Part shown: positions 42,414-52,029 of the stretch, in pieces
How positions within the stretch are numbered: position 1 is the stretch's first letter
Layout: each line of letters starts with the position of its first letter
Origin: Psychrobacillus sp042885655
GTDB taxonomy: Bacteria; Bacillota; Bacilli; Bacillales_A; Planococcaceae
NCBI RefSeq assembly: GCF_042885655.1
Contig: NZ_JBHVRO010000001.1
Span: 483,657 to 547,656, forward strand
Reading direction: 5' to 3'
DNA: 64,000 bases
Notes under the pieces: generated by a model
The model's input: the letters and a program-made list of their open reading frames with translations, nothing else
Told to the model about the DNA's origin: nothing
Databases searched by the model: none
Translations under genes and position numbers: made by a program

Positions 42414-42970
42414 TGCCGAAACAAGTAGTTGAACAAACAAAAGATAAAATGTCTAAAACGATTTCAGTTTATAGTAGAGAGTTATCAACAATTCGTGCAG
42501 GTCGTGCTAGCGCATCTTTGCTTGATAAAATTTCTGTAGATTATTATGGTGCACCAACTCCAATCAATCAAATGGCTGGTATAGCAATTCCTGAAGCACG
42601 TTTAATTACTATCCAACCTTATGATAAAACAATTCTTGGAGACATTGAAAAAGCTATCATGAAATCAGATTTAGGCATTACTCCAACAAATGACGGTTCC
42701 CTTATACGTATTGCTATACCTGCACTTACGGAAGAACGTCGTAAAGAATTAGTTAAGCAAGTGAAAAAAGAAGCTGAAGAAGCAAAGATTAATATTCGTA
42801 ACGTTCGCCGTGATGGCAATGATGATCTGAAGAAACTAGAGAAATCTGGTGCAATTACGGAAGATGACTTAAGAAGCTATACAGAAGAAATTCAAAAGCT
42901 TACGGATTCAAATATTGAAAAAATCGATGTAATTACAAAAGAAAAAGAAAAAGAGATTATGGAAGTTTAA
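42413..42970 (+). CDS. frr: Ribosome recycling factor
   Basis: Splits post-termination ribosomes with EF-G. The 185 aa protein has the typical START region RELSTIRAGRASASLLDKIS and the C-terminal NIRNVRRDGNDDLKKLEKSG. It overlaps pyrH (TAATG). The next gene lies 436 bp away, so transcription may stop in the gap. Confidence 0.98.
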   Translation: MPKQVVEQTKDKMSKTISVYSRELSTIRAGRASASLLDKISVDYYGAPTPINQMAGIAIPEARLITIQPYDKTILGDIEKAIMKSDLGITPTNDGSLIRIAIPALTEERRKELVKQVKKEAEEAKINIRNVRRDGNDDLKKLEKSGAITEDDLRSYTEEIQKLTDSNIEKIDVITKEKEKEIMEV

Positions 42971-43260
42971 CTCTTTCCTATCAAAGCCGAAACGATAATT
43001 ACTCGTAGGTAAATCTATCTTAGATCGTGGTAACTAACTAAGATCACTACATGCGGAAGTTTGTAGTAATAGAACCTTTGCGGTAATGTCCGAGCAAGGA
43101 ACGAACATCCTCATGACAAAAGCTTCAGGTGATTATCACGGGTTTTAAGGAAGTCAATCGTGCAGCCGCGATTCATATCCGGACGTGAGATGTAATTTGA
43201 TGAATTGAACTTTTCACAAGTAAGAGGCGTCCTTTTAGTGGGACGTCTTTTTACATTCAT
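42971..43260 (+). other. Structured non-coding gap between frr and uppS
   Basis: No open frame. It contains several inverted repeats (CTTAG/CTAAG near 43018-43041, AATCG/CGATT near 43157-43174) and ends in a terminator at 43222-43252. I recognise no riboswitch or T-box core (no GGTGGNACCGCG). It is either an unrecognised RNA leader or degenerate repeat DNA. Confidence 0.35.
43222..43252 (+). terminator. Intrinsic terminator before uppS
   Basis: The GGCGTCC arm pairs with GGACGTC (one G-T pair), with an 8-base loop and a T-run. It closes the frr transcript or acts as the end of the upstream leader. Confidence 0.8.
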
Positions 43261-43354
43261 GAGAAAATAATAATTATTATATAATGATTTTATTTAATCA
43301 TCTTGAAAGCCTTGCGCTTTTCCAAATTTCAATGAAGTAAAATTAGGTGAAATT

Positions 43355-43363
43355 TGATATGAT
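43355..43363 (+). promoter_or_regulatory. Extended -10 promoter candidate for uppS
   Basis: TGATATGAT (TGn-TATGAT) lies 44 bases upstream of the uppS start and has no clear -35. Confidence 0.4.
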
Positions 43364-43406
43364 AGGATATATATGTTCCGAGTTGGTTTAAAGTGGAGGA
43401 TTCAGT

Positions 43407-44201
43407 ATGCTAAAAAAACTTATTCGTAAGAATGAACAAACGATAAGTAATGATTTGTTTGAAAGAAAAAAGAAAGCTCAACAAGAAAAACTACCTAACC
43501 ATGTCGCTATTATTATGGATGGAAATGGAAGATGGGCGAAAAAAAGATCCCTACCACGTATTGCTGGTCACTATGAAGGTATGAAAATAGTGAAAAAAAT
43601 TACTCGTTTTGCAAATGAATTGGGTATTAAAACGTTAACTCTATATGCTTTTTCGACGGAAAATTGGAAAAGACCCAAGTTAGAGGTAGAATTCTTGATG
43701 AAATTACCAGAAGAGTTTTTAGGGACTTATTTACCTGAATTAATTGATCAAAACGTACGTGTGAACATGATGGGAAATATTGAATCATTACCTGAGCATA
43801 CAAAAAAAGCAGTTAAAAATGCCATAGATCGAACTGCAAGCAATGATGGACTAATTCTGAATTTTGCTTTAAATTATGGAAGCAGGGATGAAATAATACA
43901 AGCGGTTCAGAAAATAGCAAGCGATGTACAGGAAGGAATTATTACTTCAGATATTATTTCGGAAGAGCTTTTAGATAGTTATTTAATGACGAAAGATTTA
44001 AGTGAACCCGATTTACTTATTCGAACAAGTGGTGAAGTGAGATTAAGTAATTTCATGCTTTGGCAGCTTGCTTATACCGAATTATGGTTTACTGATACTT
44101 TGTGGCCAGATTTTGATGAATCTTGTTTGCTTGATGCAATTGAAAGTTTTCAAACAAGAAATAGAAGATATGGCGGTCTTAAGGGGGAAGAGATCAATTG
44201 A
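43407..44201 (+). CDS. uppS: Undecaprenyl diphosphate synthase (cis-prenyltransferase)
   Basis: Makes the C55 lipid carrier for peptidoglycan and teichoic acid from IPP and FPP. The catalytic Asp38 is in HVAIIMDGNGRWAKKRSLPR. Further motifs are LYAFSTENWKRP and LLIRTSGEVRLSNFMLWQLA, then ELWFTDTLWPDF. The 264 aa length matches. The ribosome site is GTGGAGGAT. The stop overlaps the TTG start of cdsA. Confidence 0.98.
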   Translation: MLKKLIRKNEQTISNDLFERKKKAQQEKLPNHVAIIMDGNGRWAKKRSLPRIAGHYEGMKIVKKITRFANELGIKTLTLYAFSTENWKRPKLEVEFLMKLPEEFLGTYLPELIDQNVRVNMMGNIESLPEHTKKAVKNAIDRTASNDGLILNFALNYGSRDEIIQAVQKIASDVQEGIITSDIISEELLDSYLMTKDLSEPDLLIRTSGEVRLSNFMLWQLAYTELWFTDTLWPDFDESCLLDAIESFQTRNRRYGGLKGEEIN

Positions 44202-44989
44202 AACAACGTATCATTACAGGTGCAGTAGCAGCCGCGTTCTTTTTACCTATCGTAATATTAGGTGGAACAGTTTTCAATATATTAATATATCTGATGGCAG
44301 CTATTGGATTATTTGAACTTTTAAGAATGAAAGGTATAAAAATATTTTCCTTTGTGGGTCTAATATCTATATTGCTTTTATTTGTTTTATTAATTCCTAA
44401 TTCAATTGCAGATAATATATTGCAATTAAGTGGACATACAAAAATTGAATGGCTATTTGTAGCAATCTTCTTATTATTAATTTATTCAGTATTTGTTAAA
44501 AATCATTTTACATTTGATGATGCTGCATTCGCGATAATGGCCACTTTATATGTTGGAATTGGTTTTTATTATTTTATAGAAACAAGAGAAATTGGATTGA
44601 CTTATGTAATATTCGCGTTAGTTGTAGTGTGGACAACAGATTCAGGTGCTTATTTTACTGGTAGAAAGTTAGGAAAACGAAAACTTTGGCCAGAAATATC
44701 TCCGAACAAAACCGTAGAAGGATTTATAGGAGGAATCATTTGGGCAATAATTGCTGCTCTCATACTACAATGGATAGCCCCATTTAGTTCTTCCTATTTA
44801 ATATTAATCGGGATAACAATTGCTGCATCTATTTTTGGTCAGTTAGGTGACTTAGTAGAATCGGCTATAAAAAGACATTACGATGTAAAAGACTCTGGCA
44901 AAATACTGCCAGGACACGGTGGGATATTAGATCGCTTTGACAGTTTGCTTTTTGTCATTCCGTTATTGCACTTTTTACATTTTGTATAA
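44198..44989 (+). CDS. cdsA: Phosphatidate cytidylyltransferase (CDP-diglyceride synthase)
   Basis: Integral membrane enzyme making CDP-diacylglycerol, precursor of phosphatidylglycerol and phosphatidylethanolamine. The 263 aa protein has about seven or eight transmembrane segments. The C-terminal family signature spans SPNKTVEGFIGG, GDLVESAIKRHYDVKDSG and LPGHGGILDRFDSL. The start is TTG at 44198 after AAGGGGGAAGAG, overlapping uppS. Confidence 0.97.
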   Translation: MKQRIITGAVAAAFFLPIVILGGTVFNILIYLMAAIGLFELLRMKGIKIFSFVGLISILLLFVLLIPNSIADNILQLSGHTKIEWLFVAIFLLLIYSVFVKNHFTFDDAAFAIMATLYVGIGFYYFIETREIGLTYVIFALVVVWTTDSGAYFTGRKLGKRKLWPEISPNKTVEGFIGGIIWAIIAALILQWIAPFSSSYLILIGITIAASIFGQLGDLVESAIKRHYDVKDSGKILPGHGGILDRFDSLLFVIPLLHFLHFV

Positions 44990-45006
44990 GGAGAAGACAT
45001 GAAATT

Positions 45007-46155
45007 ATGACAAAAAGAATAAGTTTATTAGGAGCAACAGGTTCTATTGGAATACAAACATTGGATATAATTAAAGAACATCCAAATCAGTTTCAATTAG
45101 TTTCTTTCTCAGCAGGAAAAAATCTAGAAAAAACCAGAACGATTCTGAAGGATTTTCCAGTAGAAGTAGTTTCTGTTGCACTTGAAGAAGACGCTATTCA
45201 ATTACAAAAGGAATTTCCTAAACTACAAGTTTTTTTTGGTGAAGAGGGTTTGATCCAAGTAGCTGCGAATACGAATGCAAATGTACTTGTGAATGCAGTT
45301 CTTGGAAGTGTTGGGCTAAAACCTACATTAGAAGCCATAAAAAAAGGTATAACGATTGCAATTGCAAATAAAGAAACACTTGTCACAGCAGGGCATCTAG
45401 TGATGCAAGCAGCAAAAGTGCATAATGTCCCAATATTACCTGTAGATAGCGAGCATTCTGCACTCTTCCAAGCAATGAATGGAGAACAAAAATCCCAAAT
45501 CGCGAAGCTAATCATCACTGCATCAGGAGGAAGCTTCCGCGACCGAACAAGAGAAGAGCTAAAAAATGTAACTGTAAAAGACGCTCTTAATCATCCAAAT
45601 TGGTCTATGGGTGCAAAAATAACCATAGATAGTGCAACAATGATGAACAAAGGGTTAGAAGTGATAGAAGCTCATGTATTATTTAATACACCCTATAATG
45701 ATATTGAGGTTTTATTACATAGAGAGAGTATAATTCATTCCATGGTGGAGTTTAATGATACAAGCGTTATTGCCCAATTAGGCACACCGGATATGCGTGT
45801 TCCAATTCAATATGCACTTTCATATCCAGATCGATTGGAGCGCTCTAATGCTAAAAGATTGAATTTAGTAGAGATTGGCAAATTGCACTTTGAAGAAATG
45901 AATTATACAAGATATCATGCATTAAAGCTTGCTATCGAAGCAGGGAAAGCAGGAGGAACAATGACAACGGTACTTAATGCAGCAAATGAAGCAGCAGTGT
46001 CATTGTTTTTACAAGAAAAAATAGGTTTTTTAACTATTGATGAGCTTATAGAACGTGCGATGACTGAACATGTGAACATCTCCAGTCCAAATTTAGAAAC
46101 GATCTTGCATGTTGACGCTGAAACAAGAAAAAACGTACAAAACATGATAAAATGA
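45007..46155 (+). CDS. dxr: 1-deoxy-D-xylulose 5-phosphate reductoisomerase
   Basis: Second step of the MEP isoprenoid pathway (DXP to MEP with NADPH). The NADPH fold is LLGATGSIGIQTLDII at residue 6. IANKETLVTAG, the metal site VDSEHSALFQ, and SGGSFRDRTREEL and NHPNWSMGAKITIDSATMMN motifs are present. It is 382 aa. It lies between cdsA and rasP and supplies the precursors used by UppS. Confidence 0.98.
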   Translation: MTKRISLLGATGSIGIQTLDIIKEHPNQFQLVSFSAGKNLEKTRTILKDFPVEVVSVALEEDAIQLQKEFPKLQVFFGEEGLIQVAANTNANVLVNAVLGSVGLKPTLEAIKKGITIAIANKETLVTAGHLVMQAAKVHNVPILPVDSEHSALFQAMNGEQKSQIAKLIITASGGSFRDRTREELKNVTVKDALNHPNWSMGAKITIDSATMMNKGLEVIEAHVLFNTPYNDIEVLLHRESIIHSMVEFNDTSVIAQLGTPDMRVPIQYALSYPDRLERSNAKRLNLVEIGKLHFEEMNYTRYHALKLAIEAGKAGGTMTTVLNAANEAAVSLFLQEKIGFLTIDELIERAMTEHVNISSPNLETILHVDAETRKNVQNMIK

Positions 46156-46368
46156 GTATGAATAAAGGACATGTTGTATTAACTTTACTTAACAAATGTC
46201 TTTCTGCGACGAGTCTGCGCAGGAGTACTTGTTCTCTACTAAGAATTGCTATAGTGTTTTAGTGCTTTTCTAAATAATCAAGAAAAAAATGGCGCATTGT
46301 TTGTTGCTTATGTTAATTGAAGCAATGCATCTAGGTCCAGTCGTAATTGATAATAAAGGTGGGGTATA
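46156..46368 (+). other. Non-coding gap between dxr and rasP with a degenerate palindrome
   Basis: An imperfect hairpin (GACATGTT / AACAAATGTC then TTT, 46169-46203) may terminate dxr. Next to it CTGCGACGAGTCTGCGCAGG at 46203-46222 resembles the core of the palindromic repeat family. A further inverted repeat (GCATTG at 46295-46300 / CAATGC at 46323-46328) lies closer to rasP. The GGTGGGGT ribosome site ends the gap. Confidence 0.35.
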
Positions 46369-47628
46369 ATGGAAACGGCCATTGCGTTTATAATAATATT
46401 TGGTAGTATTGTTTTTTTTCATGAACTTGGACATTTTATCTTTGCTAAAAAAGCAGGAATTATGGTTAGAGAGTTTGCGATTGGAATGGGACCAAAAATT
46501 TTTGGTATGACAAAAGGAGAAACGATATATACACTTCGGTTATTACCTATAGGTGGATATGTGCGAATGGCTGGAGAAGATATGGACTCTATCGAACTTC
46601 AACCAGGATTTCGTTTAGGTATACATGTAAATAATGAGAATGAAATTGATCAAATTGTATTAAATCAAAATAAGCAATTTCCAGACATGCTTTTCTTAGA
46701 AGTTGAGAAATCTGATTTATCTAAAGAGATGTTTATTGAAGGATATGATGAAGAAGAACGTTCCGTGCGATATAAAATAGCTAGAAATGCTGTTATAAAT
46801 GAAAATGGAAAAGAAACCTACATCGCACCATATGATCGTCAATTTGGTTCTAAAACGGTTGGTCAAAGATCAATGGCAATATTTGCAGGTCCACTTTTCA
46901 ACTTTATATTATCATTTATCATTTTTTTATTATTAGGTTTGCTCCAAGGGGTACCAACATATGAACCCGTCATTACAACAGTTGTAGCAGATAGTCCTGC
47001 TGCACAAGCAGGAATGAAAGATGGAGACTTAGTAACTAAAATTAATGGAAATCCGATTTCAACTTGGGATGAATTGTCTGAGGAAGTCAAGGTTAGTCCA
47101 GATAAAAAAATGGATTTTACAGTTGATCGTAATGGGGAATCTTTAGAGTTTACGATGACTCCAAATGCTGTAGAATCTGGAAAAGAAAAAGTAGGGCAAA
47201 TCGGGGTTCAATATGTCAGTCCTCTCGAAAAAAATCCAATCAAAGCAGTAGCTTTCGGTGCGGAACAAACGTATGATTGGACTAAACGTATATTTACATT
47301 ACTAGGTTCTTTAATCACTGGTAAATTTTCAATCGATGATTTATCTGGTCCTGTAGGTATTTACAAGGCTACAGAAGAAGTTGCACAATATGGTGTATAC
47401 AATTTAATGCATTGGGCTGCTATTTTAAGTATTAACTTAGGAATTATGAATTTATTACCACTGCCTGCACTTGATGGTGGTAGACTTTTATTTTTCTTAT
47501 TTGAAGCAGTCAGAGGGAAACCGGTTGATAAGCAAAAAGAAGGTATGGTTCATTTTGTAGGTATCATGCTCTTAATGGTATTAATGGTAGTAGTAACTTG
47601 GAATGATATACAAAGGTTTTTCTTCTAG
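46369..47628 (+). CDS. rasP: Site-2 intramembrane zinc metalloprotease RasP (RseP/YluC)
   Basis: Cleaves membrane-embedded anti-sigma factors and signal peptides; in B. subtilis it activates sigma-W and affects division and competence. The zinc motif HELGH is in the first helix (VFFHELGHFIFAKKAG). The PDZ domain (about 190-275) includes SPAAQAGMKDGDLVTKING. The third ligand is in NLLPLPALDGGRLLFFLFE. It has four transmembrane segments in 419 aa. A terminator follows. Confidence 0.97.
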   Translation: METAIAFIIIFGSIVFFHELGHFIFAKKAGIMVREFAIGMGPKIFGMTKGETIYTLRLLPIGGYVRMAGEDMDSIELQPGFRLGIHVNNENEIDQIVLNQNKQFPDMLFLEVEKSDLSKEMFIEGYDEEERSVRYKIARNAVINENGKETYIAPYDRQFGSKTVGQRSMAIFAGPLFNFILSFIIFLLLGLLQGVPTYEPVITTVVADSPAAQAGMKDGDLVTKINGNPISTWDELSEEVKVSPDKKMDFTVDRNGESLEFTMTPNAVESGKEKVGQIGVQYVSPLEKNPIKAVAFGAEQTYDWTKRIFTLLGSLITGKFSIDDLSGPVGIYKATEEVAQYGVYNLMHWAAILSINLGIMNLLPLPALDGGRLLFFLFEAVRGKPVDKQKEGMVHFVGIMLLMVLMVVVTWNDIQRFFF

Positions 47629-47640
47629 AGAAAAAACTAC

Positions 47641-47681
47641 AAGAAGGGAAAGTTCGAGTTGAACTTTCCTTTCTTTTTCTG
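47641..47681 (+). terminator. Intrinsic terminator after rasP
   Basis: Stem AAGAAGGGAAAGTTC / GAACTTTCCTTTCTT (one mismatch), a 5-base loop and a T-rich tail. Confidence 0.92.
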
Positions 47682-47709
47682 TTATAAGTAGTAAAGAGAG
47701 GGGTTCGTT

Positions 47710-50700
47710 ATGATGCAAGATGGCAAAACAAGGATGCATATATTGTTACAACAACTGAATTTAACGGAAGATTTATTCGTTAAACATTTCGAAGATGCCT
47801 CTATTACAAGATTTACAGTACATAAAAAAATAAGACAATGGCATTTTCAAATTCATTGTTCTACAATTCTTCCAATTGATATATATAATGTTTTTCACCA
47901 ACGATTAGTAGAAAGGTTTACTGGCATAGCAAGTGTGTATTTAACTATTGAAAGTGAAAGCACCGCTGTTTCGGATGTTCAAATAAAAGCATACTGGATG
48001 CCTGTAATGAAGGAATTAAGTGATATGGCTCCACCTCTTAAGGAATTGTTGCTTAAACAACAACCTGAGTGGAATGGTCAGATGATCCAACTTACATGTG
48101 GACATGAGCTTGAACTTCGAACATTTAAAAAGAAATATGTGGAGCAGTTAGCCGATACTTATGCGAAATTTGGTTTCCCAAAAATGGCAATAGATTTCAA
48201 ACTAGTAGAAGATACACAAGCACTGGCTGAAGCACAGCTAGCTTTTTTGGAACAAAGGAAATTAGAAGAGGAAGAACTGGGGAAAAAAGCATTAGTAGAT
48301 CTACAAAAAAGAGAGCAAGATCGGCAAGAAAGTGGGTCAGATGGAGCGGCAGATGGACCTTTCCAACTCGGAATCCCGCTTAAAAAAGAAGAGCCGATCA
48401 TGGAAATCCGTCAAATTCAAGATGAAGAGCGCCGAGTAACTATTGAAGGATTTGTATTCGATGTAGAAGTAAAAGAATTACGAAGTGGAAGATCTCTTCT
48501 AACGGTGAAGATAACCGATTACACAGATTCAATACTGGTTAAAATGTTCTCACGTGATAAAGAAGACGCACAAATGATGGAACGATTGAAAAAAGGTATG
48601 TGGATTAAGGTAAGAGGATCTGTACAAAATGATACATTCGTTCGTGATTTGATCATTATGGCTCAAGATATGTGTGAGATAAATCCGGTAGTACGTTTAG
48701 ACACAGCAGATCAAAAAAGAGTAGAATTGCATCTACATACACCAATGAGTCAAATGGATGCTGTTTCATCAGTTTCTGCTCTTGTATCTCAAGCAGCAAA
48801 ATGGGGTCATAAAGCAATAGCCATTACAGATCATGCTAATGTTCAATCATTTCCGGAAGCATATGCAGCTGGCAAAAAGAACGGAATAAAAATTTTATAT
48901 GGACTTGAAGCAAATCTAGTTCATGATGGAGTTCCAATTGCTTACGATGAACAGCATATTTTGCTGGATGATGCGACGTATATTGTATTCGATGTTGAGA
49001 CGACTGGTTTATCTGCTACGTATGACAAAATTATCGAACTTGCAGCAGTCAAATTGCAAAATGGTAATATAATTGATAAGTTCGAGCGGTTTGTAAATCC
49101 CCATCATGCACTATCTGCAACAACTATTGAACTTACAGGTATTACAGATGATATGGTTCGTAATGCTCCAGAGATTGAATCGGTCATTAAAGATTTTTAT
49201 GAATTCATTGGTGATGGAATAATAGTTGCACATAATGCCTCTTTCGATATGGGCTTTTTATATGAGGGTTATCGAAGATGTAGTATTGACCACTTTACAC
49301 ATCCAGTGATTGATACATTAGAGCTTGCAAGATTTTTACATCCGGAGTTAAAAACGCATCGTTTAGGTTCGTTAGCTAAAAAGTTTAATATTGAGTTAAC
49401 ACAAGCTCACCGAGCAATCTTTGATTGTGAAGCAACTGCATATTTACTTATGCATTTATTAAAGGAATCAGAAGAAAAAAATATTCATTACTTGGATGAT
49501 TTTAATAAACATATCGGCGAAGGTGATTCTTATAAAAGAGCAAGACCGTCCCACTGTACAATTTTGGCAGTAAATGACGAAGGGTTAAAAAACTTATTTA
49601 AATTAGTATCACTTTCTCACACTTCTACTTTTTATAGAGTCCCTCGTATTACAAGATCGACTTTACAAAAGCATCGTGCTGGATTAATAATAGGTTCTGC
49701 CTGCGATAAAGGGGAAGTATTTGAAGGATTAATGCAAAAACCTTTAGAACAAGTGGAGGAAATTGCAAGGTTTTATGATTATTTAGAGATCCAACCAAAA
49801 GAAGCTTATTCACACCTACTGGAATTAGAGTTAGTGAGAGATGAATGGAACTTAGAAGATATTATTCGAAAAATGATTAAATTAGGGAAAAAATTAAATC
49901 TGCCAGTTGTAGCAACAGGAAATGTGCATTATTTACATGAAAATGATGCGATATTCAGAAAAATATTAGTGAACTCTCAAGGTGGTGCTAATCCTCTAAA
50001 TCGCCATGAGCTACCTAAAGTACATTTCCGAACAACTAATGAAATGTTAGATGCTTTCTCTTTCTTAGGAGAAGAATTAGCTACTGAGATTGTTGTGACT
50101 AATCCACAAAAAATTGCTGACTCAATTGACGATATTAAACCAATTAAAGATGATTTATATACACCTAAAATTGAAGGTGCAGATGAAGAAGTTAGATCGT
50201 TAACATATGCTAAAGGAAGAGAAATCTATGGAGAAGATCTTCCGGAAATTGTAGAGGCCAGAATTGAAAAAGAATTAGCTTCTATTATTGGACATGGGTT
50301 TGCAGTTATTTACTTGATTTCACATAAACTAGTGAAGAAGTCTCTAGATGATGGATATTTAGTGGGGTCACGTGGTTCAGTTGGTTCTTCATTAGTTGCA
50401 ACCTTAACGGAGATTACGGAAGTTAATCCATTACCTCCACATTATGTTTGTCCAAGTTGTAAGCATTCTGAGTTTTTTCAGGATGGCTCTGTAGGATCAG
50501 GGTTTGACTTGCCAAATAAAAACTGTGTGAAATGTGATACTCCTTATGTAAAAGATGGACAAGATATCCCTTTTGAAACATTCTTAGGTTTTAAGGGAGA
50601 TAAAGTTCCAGATATAGACTTAAACTTTAGTGGTGAGTATCAGCCGACTGCACATAATTATACGAAAGAGCTTTTTGGAGAAGATTATGTATTCCGAGCA

Positions 50701-52029
50701 GGAACAATTGGAACTGTTGCAGAAAAAACTGCTTATGGGTATGTAAGAGGGTATACGAATGATAATAACTTAACATTACGTGGGGCGGAAATTGATCGAT
50801 TAGTGCAAGGGTGTACTGGAGTAAAGAGAACAACAGGTCAGCATCCAGGGGGAATTATTGTAGTTCCTGACTATATGGATATCTTTGATTTTACGCCTAT
50901 ACAGTTCCCAGCAGATGCACAAGATTCTGAGTGGAAAACTACTCATTTTGACTTCCATTCGATACATGATAATTTATTGAAACTCGATATCCTTGGACAT
51001 GATGATCCAACAGTTATTCGAATGCTTCAGGATCTATCGGGGATTGATCCAAAAACAATTCCAACAGATGACCCGGAAGTGATGAAAATATTTAGTGGCA
51101 CAGAATCTCTTGGAGTAACAGAGGAACAAATCGATTGTAAAACAGGTACACTAGGTATTCCAGAGTTTGGTACTCGTTTTGTTCGTCAAATGTTGGAAGA
51201 AACCAAACCTTCGACATTCATGGAACTTGTTCAAATTTCGGGTCTTTCTCATGGAACTGATGTATGGCTTGGGAATGCGCAAGTACTTATTCAAGATGGA
51301 ACATGTCAATTGTCGGATGTTATTGGATGTCGTGATGATATTATGGTTTATTTAATATATCAAGGTCTTGAACCATCGTTAGCGTTTAAGATAATGGAAT
51401 CTGTTCGAAAAGGAAAAGGATTAAGTCCAGAGTTTGAGGCTGAGATGAAAAAAGAAGGCGTGCCAAATTGGTATATAGAATCTTGTAAAAAGATTAAATA
51501 CATGTTCCCAAAAGCCCATGCGGCTGCTTATGTATTAATGGCTGTTCGAATTGCATATTTCAAGGTACATTTCCCAATTCTATATTATGCAGCATATTTA
51601 ACAGTACGAGCATCAGATTTTGATTTAATTTCCATGATTAATGGTTCACATACTATTCGTGCAAAACTAGATGAAATCAATGCAAAAGGTTTAGATGCCT
51701 CGCCTAAAGAAAAGAGTTTAGCAACAGTATTAGAAATTGGACTTGAGATGTCAGAGCGCGGCATTAAAATGCAAAAAGTTGATCTTTATAAATCAAAAGC
51801 CAGTGAGTTTACAATTGAAGGAAATACTCTTATCCCACCTTTCAATGCAATACCAGGATTAGGAACAAACGTAGCATTACAAATTGTGAAAGCAAGACTT
51901 GATGGGGAGTTTCTGTCGAAAGAGGATTTACAGCAAAGAGGAAAAGTGTCGAAAACAATTATTGAATATATGGACCTAATGGGATGCTTGGAAGGTCTTC
52001 CAGATGCCAATCAGCTTTCCTTGTTTTAG
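47710..52029 (+). CDS. polC: DNA polymerase III alpha subunit PolC, Gram-positive type
   Basis: Main leading-strand replicase with built-in proofreading. At 1439 aa it matches B. subtilis PolC (1437 aa). The order is an N-terminal domain, an OB fold (about 235-330), the first PHP half (RVELHLHTPMSQMDAVSS), and an inserted DnaQ-type exonuclease (YIVFDVETTGLSATYDKIIE, about 425-590). The second PHP half, a zinc finger (CPSCKHSEFF...CVKCDTPY) and the palm with catalytic Asp residues (VPDIDLNFSGEYQ) follow. The fingers, a helix-hairpin-helix and the C-terminal NQLSLF beta-clamp motif complete it. It has its own ribosome site (GAGAGGGG). No proS precedes it. Confidence 0.98.
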   Translation: MMQDGKTRMHILLQQLNLTEDLFVKHFEDASITRFTVHKKIRQWHFQIHCSTILPIDIYNVFHQRLVERFTGIASVYLTIESESTAVSDVQIKAYWMPVMKELSDMAPPLKELLLKQQPEWNGQMIQLTCGHELELRTFKKKYVEQLADTYAKFGFPKMAIDFKLVEDTQALAEAQLAFLEQRKLEEEELGKKALVDLQKREQDRQESGSDGAADGPFQLGIPLKKEEPIMEIRQIQDEERRVTIEGFVFDVEVKELRSGRSLLTVKITDYTDSILVKMFSRDKEDAQMMERLKKGMWIKVRGSVQNDTFVRDLIIMAQDMCEINPVVRLDTADQKRVELHLHTPMSQMDAVSSVSALVSQAAKWGHKAIAITDHANVQSFPEAYAAGKKNGIKILYGLEANLVHDGVPIAYDEQHILLDDATYIVFDVETTGLSATYDKIIELAAVKLQNGNIIDKFERFVNPHHALSATTIELTGITDDMVRNAPEIESVIKDFYEFIGDGIIVAHNASFDMGFLYEGYRRCSIDHFTHPVIDTLELARFLHPELKTHRLGSLAKKFNIELTQAHRAIFDCEATAYLLMHLLKESEEKNIHYLDDFNKHIGEGDSYKRARPSHCTILAVNDEGLKNLFKLVSLSHTSTFYRVPRITRSTLQKHRAGLIIGSACDKGEVFEGLMQKPLEQVEEIARFYDYLEIQPKEAYSHLLELELVRDEWNLEDIIRKMIKLGKKLNLPVVATGNVHYLHENDAIFRKILVNSQGGANPLNRHELPKVHFRTTNEMLDAFSFLGEELATEIVVTNPQKIADSIDDIKPIKDDLYTPKIEGADEEVRSLTYAKGREIYGEDLPEIVEARIEKELASIIGHGFAVIYLISHKLVKKSLDDGYLVGSRGSVGSSLVATLTEITEVNPLPPHYVCPSCKHSEFFQDGSVGSGFDLPNKNCVKCDTPYVKDGQDIPFETFLGFKGDKVPDIDLNFSGEYQPTAHNYTKELFGEDYVFRAGTIGTVAEKTAYGYVRGYTNDNNLTLRGAEIDRLVQGCTGVKRTTGQHPGGIIVVPDYMDIFDFTPIQFPADAQDSEWKTTHFDFHSIHDNLLKLDILGHDDPTVIRMLQDLSGIDPKTIPTDDPEVMKIFSGTESLGVTEEQIDCKTGTLGIPEFGTRFVRQMLEETKPSTFMELVQISGLSHGTDVWLGNAQVLIQDGTCQLSDVIGCRDDIMVYLIYQGLEPSLAFKIMESVRKGKGLSPEFEAEMKKEGVPNWYIESCKKIKYMFPKAHAAAYVLMAVRIAYFKVHFPILYYAAYLTVRASDFDLISMINGSHTIRAKLDEINAKGLDASPKEKSLATVLEIGLEMSERGIKMQKVDLYKSKASEFTIEGNTLIPPFNAIPGLGTNVALQIVKARLDGEFLSKEDLQQRGKVSKTIIEYMDLMGCLEGLPDANQLSLF

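Noticed and set aside
42971..43260. T-box leader before uppS
   Set aside because: No antiterminator GGTGGNACCGCG and no specifier loop could be identified.
48159..52010. Antisense open frames within polC and other genes
   Set aside because: Shadow frames of strongly conserved genes. No ribosome sites or family motifs.
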